A program made the position numbers and the translations under genes. Of a stretch of DNA of 64,000 nt, positions 1 through 11,447 are shown one piece after another. The stretch is from Paratinospora sagittata. Lineage: Eukaryota; Streptophyta; Magnoliopsida; Ranunculales; Menispermaceae. The notes below the pieces were generated by a model. The model worked only from the letters and a program-made list of their open reading frames with translations. It was not told the DNA's origin and searched no databases. Location of the stretch: contig CM069603.1 of the NCBI GenBank assembly GCA_035771175.1, positions 27,496,308 through 27,560,307 of the forward strand, given 5' to 3'. How positions within the stretch are numbered: the first letter of the stretch is position 1; each line of letters opens with the position of its first letter.

Positions 1-934
1 CTCACAAAAATAGTGATAAAATATAAAATAAAGAAAGAGAGAAAATACTGAAAAATCAAATATTTTGGGATGAATTTTTTGAGTTCTGGATGACCCTATT
101 TATAGATTTTTCGTAGTTGTACAAGGTGCCTTTTTGTGCACCATTCGATCAAGCTTGATCGCAACAAGATGCAATCTGAAAGTAGCGACCATAGCACCTG
201 ATCATATACTGTTGGATCACACACGATCCATGAAGGCACGATCTGACAGCCTTGATCAGCACGTCTGATCGCACACCATTGGATCGAGCCTGATACGTGT
301 AGGCGCGATATGATGGCCGCAATCGACGCATTTGATCCCACACGCCCTTGGATCACGGATGGTTGGCCCAGTTATGATCCGACGGCTCTAAACTACATAC
401 ATCGAACCTGGACGTTTCCCTCTGATCAACCACGTTTATCGCATCTAGACATCCTCAATGAATGATCCAGATTCAATCTCCATGGACGCATCTCAGCCAT
501 CCGATCTGTCTCGATTTCCAAAAATGAAAAGCTCCCCAACTCCTTGGGAAGTGCAAGGTGTTGTGCGCCCAATTACCCTTGCACGTGTGGTGCGTGTGCA
601 ACCTAAGCCTTTCTTTGTGTATGTGTAGTGAGCTCAAATACAAGTGTAGAGTTTTAGCTACACTTATAAGTAAACACATAGTTTTCTAACTTTTCCATGT
701 GGGACTAAACTTTGTTTACCAAATTTTACCACTTTACACTTCTCAAGTAGGCTACTTTAGACTTAATTTCTCATTCATATGAAAATGGGTTTAGCTAAAT
801 AATTATATATTCCCAATATCCGCATATTAGATATTAATATTTAACTTGGTCGCACCCAAAATAATATGTGGGTCTCATTTAAATATTTAGCTCAAAATGA
901 ACAAAAATTATGTTTGTTAGTCATTTTTCCAACA
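1..934 (-). mobile_element. LTR fragment, copia-like, cut by the window edge
   Basis: Read on the minus strand this begins TGTTGG at 934, as many plant LTRs do, and carries a TATA box (TATAAATAGGG) at 104-94. Between about 130 and 480 the motif GATC occurs about 15 times, mostly as TGATC or GGATC, which suggests a repeated promoter-proximal element. The other end lies outside the window, so I cannot say whether this is a solo LTR or part of a full element. The copia assignment is by general look only. Confidence 0.45.
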
Positions 935-1184
935 AGAAGATGAATGGGGTTTACGGTGGTGGGTAAAGTTAGTAAATGTTTTGGGGATAGGTGAGAATAA
1001 AATTTATGCAAGGGTATTTTAGACAAATCATAAAAAGGTATTGTAGAAAAAAAAAATTGGGTGTGGTAGCAACAACAACTAATGCGGTATGTTTAGTTGC
1101 TCCTTTTGTGTTTTATGTATTTTTTTTATCACAAGTTTTTCGATACCCGGGAGGTGTCCTCCTTCCCTTTTGGGCGAGACTATT

Positions 1185-2285
1185 TGTAATACCCCAAAAC
1201 GATCTATTAATGGCCAATGATTTGTCACATGTGTGAAAATTTATATTTTTCTCTCCTTTCCTTTCCAACAATATCCTCTAATCTTTTTATTGGAAATAAC
1301 CAAAAATGGTGGTAGCAACAACGTCGTTATGCTACTGCGGCTACTCTTTCCGGCATCTAGAATACAAAAAAAAATGAGAAAGGAGCAGACGGTGAAGAAG
1401 AAGGAAAGGGAATAGAAGGGAAGGGAAGAAAGAGGCATGATGGTGATAGCAACAGTGCCATTGCTGCTGTTGTAAGATCCAAAACAGGGCAATGATTTGA
1501 TGAGCAAGAAGAAGAAAAGAAGAGAAAGCGAAGAAGAGGAACATTACCTCGAGGTGGTTTCGGCGAAGGCGATCCTATATAGCGTCACTTGTTCCCTAGT
1601 TCTCTAGGTTGAGAATAGGATGGAGAGTATGGGAGGCCGCTGTAGAGAATTAGACATTATATAAGTTAAGGTTTTCATTCATGGCTGCCATTTCCAACGC
1701 CAAAACAGAGTAATCAATTGTAAACAAACTTACGGTGATAGGAGGAGTTCGTCGTGGGTGGTGTTTCGACGCTGCACTGATAGAGGTCACTCTGTGTGCT
1801 CAAGCTCTACGGTTGAGAGTAGAATGAAGAAGATGTCGTTGAGTGTGACGGCTGGGAAAAGTTCCTCCTATTAATGTAATAGGATTAGGGTTTTGGGTAG
1901 TGATTTGGTTTCCAATATGCATCTTGCATGAAGTGAAATTTAGAGTAGATTAAGGAGTAATTTTTGGTTATTTCCAATAAAAGATATTAGAGTTTTGGAT
2001 AGTGATTTAGTTTTCAATATTCATCTTGCATGAATGGAAATTTAGAGTAGATTAAGGAGTAATTTTTGGTTATTTCCAATAAAAAATATTAGAGTTTTGG
2101 GTGTGATTTGATTTCAAATATTCATCTTGCATGAATGGAAATTTAGAGTAGATTAAGGAGTAATTTTTGGTTATTTCCAATAGAAAGATTAGAGGATATT
2201 GTTGGAAAGGAAATGAGAGAAAAATATAAATTTTCACACATGTGACAAATCATTGGCCATTAATAGATCGTTTTGGGGTATTACA
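1185..2285. mobile_element. 1.1 kb element with TG...CA ends, 123-bp terminal inverted repeats and 5-bp TSD
   Basis: The element runs from TGTAATACCCC to GGGGTATTACA and is flanked by CTATT on both sides (1180-1184, 2286-2290). The outer 123 bases (1185-1307 and 2163-2285) are inverted copies with only about two differences by eye. It has no coding capacity that I can support. TG...CA with a 5-bp duplication is typical of LTRs, whereas long inverted ends are typical of foldback or MITE elements, so its class is unclear. It sits inside a SINE. Confidence 0.65.
1884..2187. repeat. Three tandem units of about 100 bp
   Basis: Three head-to-tail copies start near 1884, 1984 and 2086. Each contains TTCATCTTGCATGAA or a near match and ends in GGTTATTTCCAATA. 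The end of the unit is the inner edge of the terminal inverted repeat, so array and repeat have grown together. Confidence 0.7.
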
Positions 2286-2419
2286 CTATTCTTCCTAGAC
2301 TCGGCCCACAGGAGCTAATAAATGGGGGCACGTCTAAGCTCGAACTTGAGAGCTAGACCTCAACCCTACTTATACTCAGTTTTTCAAGCAACTAAGCTAC
2401 CACCTATTAGTTTTATGTT

Positions 2420-2764
2420 TTTTTTTTCATTCTTTATTCGAGACATTTTCTTTTTCAAAAAAATCTTTTCTTAATTATTTAAGATTTTTTTTTTCTTTTT
2501 TCATATCCTTTTGATCACATGATTTCTTTTTCGCTTCTTTTCACGATAATATTATTAAATTTTATAGCAATTTTAATGTGAGTAATATTATAAAATTTAT
2601 ATTTTTTTATAATATTATTATTTTTATTTTGTGTGGCACGCCTCTTGCTCGGAGCTTTCATTATTTAGAGAAAATAAAAAATTATAAAAATATGGAAAAA
2701 CCTAATGCCGCACGGCTTTGGCATAAGTCATTTCCACTATTTTTCTTTTCGTCATTTTTTCAAA

Positions 2765-2796
<32 letters not shown>

Positions 2797-2895
2797 TTTT
2801 CTTGAAGTACTCGAATTTAGTATACGAGGGGCGACTCATATACTGTTCATGCACAACGTTTATATTTTTACAATTTTGTTTCGTAAAAAATTCAC
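2420..2895. other. AT-rich stretch with an (AT)n microsatellite
   Basis: No gene is seen. The stretch is rich in T-runs and holds a simple AT repeat at about 2769-2796. Short ORFs here are low-complexity chance frames. Confidence 0.6.
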
Positions 2896-3238
2896 AATGA
2901 GAATAAGAATTAAAATCCTTGAAAGAAATTTGAAGAATAAGAGGATAAGAATGTTATATCAAAGTATTTAGTTGTGCATAAAAATTTTAAACAATTTTCT
3001 TAAGAGTATTATTACTGTATTTGGTAGTACATTGAAATAAGTATATTTTTAATTTTAATAATATTAAATAAGCAAAAGGATTATAAAATAAATTTAAAAT
3101 TTAAAATATTGTACTAATAAAATTACTATTAAATCATAGTATTAAAATATTCTCATTTCATAATGAGAATAAGAATTAAAATCCTTGAAAGAAATTTGAA
3201 GAATAAGAGGATAAGAATGCTATATCAAAGTACTTGGT

Positions 3239-4815
3239 TGCAACCAACATGGGGTTGGTTCGCTTGATAAGGTGTAAAACCCTAGGTTTGCACAAAAAAA
3301 AAACAAAAAATAAAAACAAAATTTGGTTCGAGCAGACGTGCTCGAACGTACGGGCACCTGCCCGAACGTTCAGGCGCCATTTTTTCTATATAAAGAACTC
3401 CCCCCTCCTCATTTCTCACACCAAAATAACTCCTCCTTGTGATTTTCCTTCTCTTTTTCACTTATTTTGAGTTTTTGTCTTCTCTTCTGAGACTATCTTT
3501 CCGAGACTCTTTGTGCGGTGCAACGCGGTTCTGCCCGGGGAAGGCGCCAGTTTCCAAAGGACTTTTTATCTGAAAGTGGAGAACGAAATATAGGTTTGCG
3601 TGTCTTATAAATTTTATTAAAGTTTACATTCATTTATTATTATGTCTACGATTCATTTACACTGCATTATTGCGTGTAATGTTCATATTGTCATACTTAC
3701 GCCTGTATATTTGGAGTTCATGTATTACATTGTTGTTATGCCGGATTAGTGGTCAATCTGGCTCAACCAGACTCAGTCTTGTCCTCAGTAACTTTAAATA
3801 GTGAACGGGAGGCAGCATGCTGCTCTAGACGATTGGTATTTAAGTAGACCTCGTGTCTCACCTCTCAACTGGAGACTGATTTGGTTTGTCTTATTTGAAA
3901 GCTTTCAGCTTATACAAGTAATATTGAATGTCGTAACCTTACACGTAGTGATACCGACCCTGATAAGGATCACCAGACGTTGCCAAATCCTGTCTAAATA
4001 TTAAGTAAAGACTGGACCAGTTCATGCATTGGCATCATACATAGCACCACCTAGGACGTATGTGGTTTATAATTCTCTGTAGAGGGACGTACAATGAGAA
4101 CCCGACTACTCCTGGGGAAGGACATCTGTACGTGAATCCAGAGCGTCGTTCCTGAGGAGGGACGTACAATGAGAACCCGACTACTTCTGGGGAGGGACAT
4201 CTGTACGTGAACTTAGGCGATATACACTCATCAAACCAATACAAGACGGTGTCATGCATACATACATATTGAATTGATTATGATGCTCTGATGTGTATTT
4301 AAGATATTTGATTATGAAGTTTGCTTTATTAATTGTTATATTCACGAACTATTTTACCCACTGAGCGTGTAGCTCACCCCGTTGTTATCCAATTTTTCAC
4401 AAGAGATTAAAGTGGACTGGATGCAGGTTTTTGGGGCCACATTTTTTTACCCTTTGTATTATTCATTGGGGATTTTGGGAGAATGTTCCCTTAACTATTT
4501 CATGTACAAATATATTCTGAAATTAATGAAATCAGACTTGTACTTAATCGTGCTTCCGCGCACTCTATTATTGTTATAATGCATTCGCGCCCCGTCCGTG
4601 AGTGTCCTTCCGATTTAGGCGTGTCCGGACGGGGTGTGACATGCGGAGTGCACCTTAAGGCAATTGAGAGACTCGCACTGCAAGTTCGAGCCCGCCTTCG
4701 ACTTACCCCTGTTGGAAGGACTGCCCAAAATTGCCTCTGTAGTGCTCGAAGTCTAGGAGGATTAGTTTTGCCTTTCGGGGAGGAGGACACCTCTCGGGCG
4801 TCAGAAAACAAGTAA
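3239..4815 (+). repeat. tRNA-derived SINE (copy 2), split by a solo LTR
   Basis: The left part (3239-3272) begins ACCAACATGGGGTTGGTTCG and the right part (4642-4815) contains a box-B-like AGTTCGAGCCC and the shared 3' tail GAGGACACCTC followed by an A-rich end. It matches the uninterrupted copy at 42400. The flanks GTACTTGGTTGCA and GTATTTGCTTGCG look like a diverged target duplication. Confidence 0.6.
3273..4641 (+). mobile_element. Solo LTR, gypsy family A (diverged copy)
   Basis: It begins TGTAAAACCC and ends GGACGGGGTGTGACA, matching the ends of the LTR copies at 6070-7618 and 19420-21003. A TATA box (CTATATAAAG) lies near 3387, with only two units of the family's AACGTT repeat upstream. 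It interrupts a SINE. Flanking TAAGG and TGCGG may be an eroded 5-bp duplication. No internal region is attached, so it probably arose by LTR-LTR recombination. Confidence 0.7.
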
Positions 4816-5069
4816 CCAAAAAACTAAAGAAAAAAGGTATTTGCTTGCGGATGAAAATTTTAAACAATTTTCTTAAGAATATTATTATTGCATTTGGTGG
4901 CACATCGAAATAAGATTATTTTTAATTTTAATAATATTAAATAAGTAAAAAGATTATAAAAGAAATTTAAAATATTAAATATTAAATTAATAAAATTACT
5001 ATTAAATCATTGTATTAAATAAAGTCCATAAAAAATAAAAAAAAGTAAAAAAAAATGTAACCTGAAAAG

Positions 5070-5834
5070 TAGGGGTGTACACAGATTGGGTTAGGTCGGT
5101 TTGAGGCCAAAATGTAACCCAACCCAAACAGTTTGGATTGCAAAATTTGAAACCCAACCCGTCGGTAGATCGGGTTGGACTTGGGCCTAATTTTGGTAAC
5201 TTCAAACAATAATTTACAACATAATTGCTATAAAACAAATTATGGTGACCCTTTTCTTTTATACAATATTTACATTATGCTATTACAATGGTTCAGATTG
5301 ATGATTATGAAACTCATGCTCATGATGATGATCAAATTCTCTTGTCGATTTACATATTTAAAACTTAATATGAACATAACTTATTATAAGGGCTTACTTT
5401 TACATTGCTAAAAAGTGTCAATGGTTAAACACTGAAAATTCTTATCGAATAGTTTGAAAAACACACATAAGAATGGTTAAGGTAGAATAAGTAAAAGACA
5501 CAAGTACATGGTTAAGCCAAAAAAAACACAAAAAAAGATAAAAAAAATTAATTTTAAGTTATTATGATTGTTAAGCTCCGCATTAGTAATTTTTTTTTTT
5601 TGAAATTACTAAAGCTCTAAATCATAAATATGTAATTGTAAATTTTATGACTTTGAGACTAATACTAGGGTTCGGTTTAGGTTGGGTTATTCGATTTTTT
5701 ATTGGTTGAACCTGTGATCCAACCCAAACCGACCGGGTTAGGTATTTTAAAACCCAACCCAACCTAAACTACCTATTTAACCCAACTCAAAAGGTTCGAT
5801 TCGATTGGGTTGGTTGGGTTGATGAATACCCCTA
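5070..5834. mobile_element. hAT-like MITE, 765 bp, 8-bp TSD
   Basis: The ends are TAGGGGTGTAC and the inverted match GAATACCCCTA. They are flanked by CTGAAAAG (5062-5069) and CTGAGAAG (5835-5842), an 8-bp target duplication with one change. Inside the ends are runs of AACCCAACCC and its complement, and the middle is AT-rich. There is no transposase. An 8-bp duplication and short inverted ends point to hAT. Related repeats occur at 38340-39424. Confidence 0.7.
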
Positions 5835-5842
5835 CTGAGAAG

Positions 5843-6069
5843 AACAAGAAAAAAGAAGGGTGAAAAAAAATTATTTTAGGAAAAAAAAGTTTGAAGAAAA
5901 GAAAATAAAAATGGGGAAGGCCATCGCAAGAGCCGCGTAGCTCTAGCACACACCTTCCTTTATTTGAAAAAAAAATAATTAAAAAAAGCTTAAAAAAAGA
6001 CCCTATGCCATGCCGCGCTGGGTATGAGTTTTTGTAGGGTCCGACAAAACACACTCTGTTTATATCAGG
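5843..6069. other. A-rich spacer between MITE and gypsy element
   Basis: No gene or repeat boundary is seen apart from the target site TCAGG at 6065-6069, which is duplicated at 15704-15708. Confidence 0.4.
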
Positions 6070-7618
6070 TGTCACACCCCGCCCGGACGCTCCTAAACCG
6101 GCGGTACACTCTCGGACGGGGGGCGCATTTGGAACAATTACAATGGTAACAACAGAGTGCGCAGCGGAAATACGGTACACACAGTACAAATCTGATTTCA
6201 TATAATTCAGAATACTTTTGTACATAAAATGGTCAAGGGAACATACACCCAAAATCCCCAATAAATCATACAAAGGGTACAAAATGTGGGCCCATAACCT
6301 GCACCCAGTCCACCCTAATTTCCTGTGAAAGATTGGATAATAATGGAGTGAGCTTAACGCGCTCAGTGGGTAAATAGTGCATGAGTATAACAATTAATAA
6401 AGCATACTTCAATATCAAATATCTTAAATACACATGTGAGCATCATAATCAATCAATATGTATGTATGCATGACACCGTCTCGTAATGGTTTGATGAACG
6501 TACATCGCCTGAATTCACGTACAGGAACGATGCTCTAGATTCACGTACTGATGTCCCTCCCCGGGTGTAGCCGGGTTCTCCCTCTCCAGAGAAATGTAAT
6601 GAATAGTGAGCAATGCTCCTAACTATTCTATGAGTCATAAACCATATACGTCCCTAGGTGGTGATATGTATGATGCCAATGCATGAACTGGTCTAGTCTT
6701 TCTTGACATTTAGACTGACTTTGGCAACGTCTGGTGATCCTTATTAGGGTCGGTATCACGACGTGCAAGATTAGGACATTCAGTATTACTGTATAAGCTG
6801 ATAGCTTTCAATAAGACCAACTAGATCAGTCTCCAGTTGAGAGGTGAGACACAAGGTCTTCTTAAATACCAATCGCCTAGAGCAGCCCGCTGCCTCCCGT
6901 TCACTATTTAAAGTTACTGAGGACAAGACCGAGTCTAGTTGAGTCAGATTGACCACAAATCCGGCATTATAACAGTGCAATACATGAGTTCAAAATATAC
7001 AGGCATAAGTGCGGCAGTATAAACAGTATATGGCATAATGCAGTGTAAATGAATAGTAAACATAATAATAATTGAATGTAAACTTTAATAAAAGTTATGA
7101 AACACGCAAACCTATGTTTCGTTCCCCACCTTCAGATAAAACTTCTTCTTTCAGATTTGGCGCTTTCCTCCGGACAGAACTTCGTTGCACCGCTTTCAGA
7201 TCTGGCGCTTTCCTCCGGACAGAACTTTGTTGCACTGTACCGAGAGTCTCGGACAGAGAGTCTCAAAAACTTAGAATGCGTGGAAAGGAGAAGAAATTCA
7301 CAAGAGAAGGTGATTTGGTGTGAGGAATAAGAAATGAGGAGGTTTCTTATATAGAGATTTTTGCGCCTGAACGTTCGGGCATGCGCCTGAACGTTCTGGC
7401 ATGCCTTGCGCCTGAACGTTCTAGCATGCGCCTGAACGTTTGGGCATGCATTGCGCCTGAATGTTCTGGCATGCGCCTGAACGTTCTGGCATGCGCCTGA
7501 ACGTTCTGGCATGCTCCTGAACGTTCTGTCATGCGCCTGAACGTTCTGGCATGCGCCTGAATGTTCGGGCGTTGCCCAAATAGTAAATTTTTTTTTTTGT
7601 GAAATACAGGGTATTACA
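6070..7618 (-). mobile_element. 3' LTR of the gypsy chromovirus (family A), 1549 bp
   Basis: It is bounded by TGTCACACCCC and GGGTATTACA. On the minus strand a TATA box (TATATAAG) lies near 7352-7345, directly preceded by a 20-bp repeat array. Four other copies or fragments of this LTR lie at 3273-4641, 15531-15703, 19420-21003 and 37018-38335. Confidence 0.85.
7366..7572 (-). repeat. 20-bp minisatellite in the LTR U3, about 10 units
   Basis: About ten units of the form CGCCTGAACGTTCTGGCATG follow each other, some extended by 4-5 bases. Each has a palindromic core GAACGTTC or near match. The array ends roughly 15-20 bases from the TATA box. Equivalent arrays have about 10 units at 19468-19684, at least 6 at 15535-15660, and 2 at 3340-3385. 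ORFs reading through it are artefacts of the repeat. Confidence 0.8.
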
Positions 7619-7633
7619 CTCTACCCCCCTTAA
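7619..7633 (-). other. Polypurine tract of the gypsy element
   Basis: On the minus strand TTAAGGGGGGTAGAG abuts the first base of the 3' LTR, where plus-strand DNA priming occurs in LTR retrotransposons. It also confirms the minus orientation of the element. Confidence 0.75.
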
Positions 7634-7857
7634 AGGGATTTCTCCCTCGAAATCAAGTCAAGTAGTGATGAGGGTTATCGGCTTGAGAAGTAGCCACAGG
7701 TGGATAAGGAGGCCACTGCATGTGTGCATCACTATATCCATTGATATTATTTTCAGACATCTGCGTAGTTATTGAAGTGAAACAATGGATCAAGATAGGT
7801 GTAAACAATGTTTCATCTTGTGATTGATAAGTGAAAATAATACAATGTATCACATCA

Positions 7858-10800
7858 TCAGTTGGTACTAGAAAACAATTCAGGGTATTTCTGTTTAATT
7901 GTTGCTTCTAGTTCCCATGTTGCTTTCTCTGCGTCGTGGTGATCCCAGAGCACTTTCACAAGTGGTATGCTACGTCGTCGTAGTTCTTGAGTTTTTCGAT
8001 CTATAATCTGGATTGCTTTCGCCTGATACGTATTTCCTTCCTCAACCCGAACCTCGACTAAAGGGATGATATGCGAAGGATCAGGACGATACTTGCGAAG
8101 CATAGATACGTGAAAAACGTCATGAACCTTAGGCATGGACGATGGAAGGGACAGACGATAAGCATGTTTGCCAATACGTTCAATGATCTGAAATGGACCG
8201 ATATATCACGGGGAGAGTTTGCCTTTGATGCCAAAGCGTTTGACACCTCTTGTGGGCTGGACTTTCAGAAAAACAAAGTCTCCCTTATCAAATTCTAGAG
8301 GTTGTCTCCGCTTGTCAGCATAGCTCTTCTGTCGACTTTGTGCAACGCGAAGTCGTTCCTTTACTAGTGTGATCTTCTCAGAAGTCTCTTGAACTAGTTC
8401 AGGGCCTAACTGCGGTCAATCTTCCATATCTAACCAGCATACCGGAGATCTGCAAGGCCGACCATAGAGAGCCTCGTATGGTGCCATGCCGATACTAGTT
8501 TGGTAGCTATTGTTGTATTCAAACTCAGCTAGATGCAAATACTTTGCCCATCCGTCATTAAAGTCCAAAATGCAACAGCGTAACATGTCTTCTAAGATTT
8601 GGATAAGCCGCTCTGACTGCCCATCAGTCTGAGGGTGGAAGGCTGTGCTCATAGTGATCTTAGAACCCATTCTATTCTGGAAGCTTTCCCAAAAGTTGGA
8701 TGTGAATCGAGGGTCTCGATCAGAGACTATCGTGAGTGGTATGCCATGAAGGCGTACGATCTCTCTTTCATAGAGTTCTGCAAGTTTGGCGGGATTATCC
8801 GAGAACTTTATTGGCAAGAAGTGTGCAGACTTTGTAAGTCTGTCAATGATTACCCAGATAGCATCTTGCCCTTTATTGTTTCGAGGTAAGGTTGTGACAA
8901 AATCCATTGCGATGTTCTCCCATTTCCATTCTCCAATAGGTAACGGCTGGAGAAGTCTAGAGGGAAGTCTTCGTTTTGCCTTGACTTGCTGGCAACCAAG
9001 ACATCGAGCAAAGAAGTCTACAATTTCCTTCTTCATTCCAGAAAACCAAAATTGTCACTTGACATCCTTGTACATCTTGTCACCCCCAGGATGCATAGCG
9101 TACCTCGAACAGTGCATCTCAGTAAGCACTTCTTTACGAACCTCAGGATCGTTCGGTAGGCAGAGACGTTTTTTATAGCAAACGGTGCCGTCTCCAGAGA
9201 CCGACCAATGAGGAAGGTCCTGGCCGCTGAGTAGAAGGTCTCGTTTCTCCATTAACATAGGGTCATTGGCTTGAGCGGCTGAAATCTTTCGAACGAGCTC
9301 AGAGTTGACTGATAATTGAGAGAGTCGTGATCTTGGTCCTTTGACGTTCAGCTGTAGGTTAAAGTTCTCCAACTCTATAGCTAACTTCCCCATTTCGTTG
9401 TTAAGAGTGCAAGCAACATAAGATTTTCTACTCAGGGCATCGGCCACAACATTAGCCTTTCCGGGATGGTACTGGAGTTGAAAGTCATAATCTTTCAAGA
9501 ATTCCAACCATCGTCTTTGGCAGAGGTTAAGGTCTCTCTGAGTGTATATGTACTTAAGACTGTTGTGATCCGAGAAGACCTCAAACCGTTCACCGTATAG
9601 GTAATGACGCCATAACTTCAGTGCAAATACGACAGCTGCAAGTTCCAAGTCATGCGTTGGGTAATTACCCTCATGAATCTTCAGTTGTCTGGATGCATAT
9701 GCAACCACTTGGCCTTCTTGCATTAGCACGACACCTAAGCCTTGGAGAGAGGCGTCGGTGTATAATGAAAATCCAATTGCATTTCTTGGAGTGATAAGTA
9801 CAGGTGCTGTCATGAGGCGTTTCTTCAATTCCTGAAATGATGCTTCATAGGCGGGATTCCAGATAAATCGCACGTCTTTTCGAGTGAGCTTGGTCATAGG
9901 TTCAGCAATCTTTGAGAAGTCCTTGATGAAGCGTCGATAATAGCCAGCCAAACCAAGAAAACTCCTAATCTAGTAACAGTGGTAGGCTGCTTCCAGTTTA
10001 AAACTGCTTCAACCTTAGAAGGATCTACCTCAATGCCATTGCCTGAAACCACATGGCCTAGGAATTGAACTCTCTGTGCCCAAAATTCGCACTTACTAAA
10101 CTTTGCATACAGTTGGTGGCTTCTCAAGGTCTGGAGGACTATCTTCAAATGTATTTTATGGTCTTCCTCGGTTGAGGAATATATCAAGATGTCGTCCACA
10201 AAAACCACCACAAATCGGTCTAAGTATAACCTGAATATGCGATTCATCAAATCCATGAATGCAGCAGGTGCATTTGTTAGACCGAATGACATAACTAAGA
10301 ACTCGTAATGACCGTACCGAGTTCTGAATGCCGTCTTGGTGATGTCCGACTCTCGGATCCGGAGTTGGTGATAACCGGACCGTAAATCAATCTTAGAGAA
10401 GTATTTGGCATCTCTAAGTTGGTCGAACAAGTCATCGATCCTGGGCAACGGATATCTGTTCATGATGGTGACGTTATTCAACTTGCGATAATCGATGCAA
10501 AGTCGTAACGAACCATCCTTTTTGCTAACAAACAGAACTGGAGCGCCCCAGGGTGATGAACTCTTTCGGATGAAACCATTACGCTCTAATTCCTTAAGTT
10601 GTTTGTCTAATTCGACCAGTTTGACATTTGACATTCTGTATGGTGGAATGGAGATAGTCCCTGTCCTAGGTATGAGGTTGATCTCAAAATCGAATTCCCA
10701 AACTGGAGGTAGACCAGGAAAGTCATTAAGAAAAACTATTGGGAATTCAGATATGACTGGAACATCATGTACTTCGAGAGGGTATAGTGCTGGTGAGTTG

Positions 10801-11447
10801 GTTTCATTGCCAAGGGATAGAGCTCGAAGTTGTGCTTTGAGAAGGGCAACTGTTGATTTGTGTATCCATTGCCTCGTTCCCTGAAGCTTGACCAACTCTC
10901 CTGTAGGCAAGGTTAACTGAACTTGCTTCTTCATACATTCGATCTGTGCATTCAGTGGTGTTAACCAGTCCATGCCAAGGATGATGTCGAAGTCTTCAAA
11001 ATCCATCACAAACAGATCGACATATATTATATGTTCTGACATTCGAAGCTCACATCGAGAACACTGCAAGTTGACGTCAGCACCAGATCCGAACGGTGAT
11101 GTGACATGGAGTGTGATGTTTGTGGGTTCAGGATGCAGTCCTAAATGTCTTACCAATGCTGATGATATAAAAGAATGCGTAGCACCTGAATCAAACAAAT
11201 CATGCACCATTGTATTAAACAAAGGAAAGGTACCTTCGACGACATTGTTGTCTGGTAGGGGATGTTGAGCGATGGCGAATGCTCGACCCTGATTCCGTTG
11301 ACCTTGGTTCTGCTGGTTCTGCCTGGGTTGGGCATTAGCAGCAGGTGGTGCTTGTTGGACTGGAATAGCCGGAATAGGTTGCTGAAGGTGCGGACAAAGA
11401 TGTTTTACATGGCCTTTCTGGCCGTAGTTGAAACATGTCTGATGATA
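7858..11447 (-). pseudogene. Gypsy pol: protease, RT, RNase H, integrase, chromodomain (broken)
   Basis: Downstream of gag on the minus strand the domains follow in order. Protease has [12 protein letters not shown] near 11195. Reverse transcriptase has [15 protein letters not shown] and the catalytic FVDD near 10195. RNase H is seen as [11 protein letters not shown] near 9760. Integrase has [10 protein letters not shown]..., a CLGCQQ zinc pair, MDFVTTLP and HPQTDGQSE. A chromodomain-like end reads VLWDHHDAEKATWELE. These convert the element RNA to cDNA and insert it, with the chromodomain thought to guide targeting. Breaks are a 1-bp deletion near 9970 between RT and RNase H, and in-frame stops at 9055-9057, 8416-8418 and 8206-8208. 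At least two of these fit CGA to TGA. Confidence 0.85.

Larger units (their letters stand above)
1110..2418 (-). repeat. tRNA-derived SINE (copy 1), split by a 1.1 kb insertion
   Basis: On the minus strand the element starts near 2409 with a box-A-like TAGCTTAGTTG and a box-B-like AGTTCGAGCTT. It is interrupted at 2286/1184 and resumes to end in GGAGGACACCTCC and a short A-rich tail near 1121. The same tail is seen in the SINE copies at 3239-4815 and 42400-42604. GTTTTATGT at 1110-1118 and 2410-2418 is a likely target duplication. Confidence 0.5.
2896..5025. repeat. Tandem duplication of about 260 bp; second copy split by SINE and LTR
   Basis: Copy 1 (2896 to about 3155) begins AATGAGAATAAGAATTAAAA. 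Copy 2 begins with the same bases at 3162, runs to about 3238, and resumes at about 4830 through TTTTAAACAATTTTCTTAAG to about 5025. The 1.6 kb between is a SINE carrying a solo LTR. Copy 1 therefore preserves the empty site. Confidence 0.75.

Noticed and set aside
5773..6393. 206-codon minus-strand ORF
   Set aside because: It crosses the boundary of the gypsy LTR at 6070 and runs into the hAT-like MITE, so it cannot be a real gene.
7132..7532. Minus-strand ORFs with repeated QAHARTFRR / ERSGACQNV peptides
   Set aside because: They read through the 20-bp LTR minisatellite; the repeated peptide is a by-product of a 60-bp (three-unit) period. The mirror ORF at 19523-19936 has the same cause.
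7366..7572. CRISPR-like spaced repeats
   Set aside because: Units are directly adjacent with no unique spacers, the genome is plant, and the array lies inside an LTR.
10495..10884. Plus-strand ORF of 129 codons
   Set aside because: It is antisense to the well-supported reverse transcriptase frame. The same holds for plus-strand ORFs at 8786-9178, 11262-11657 and 50037-50396.
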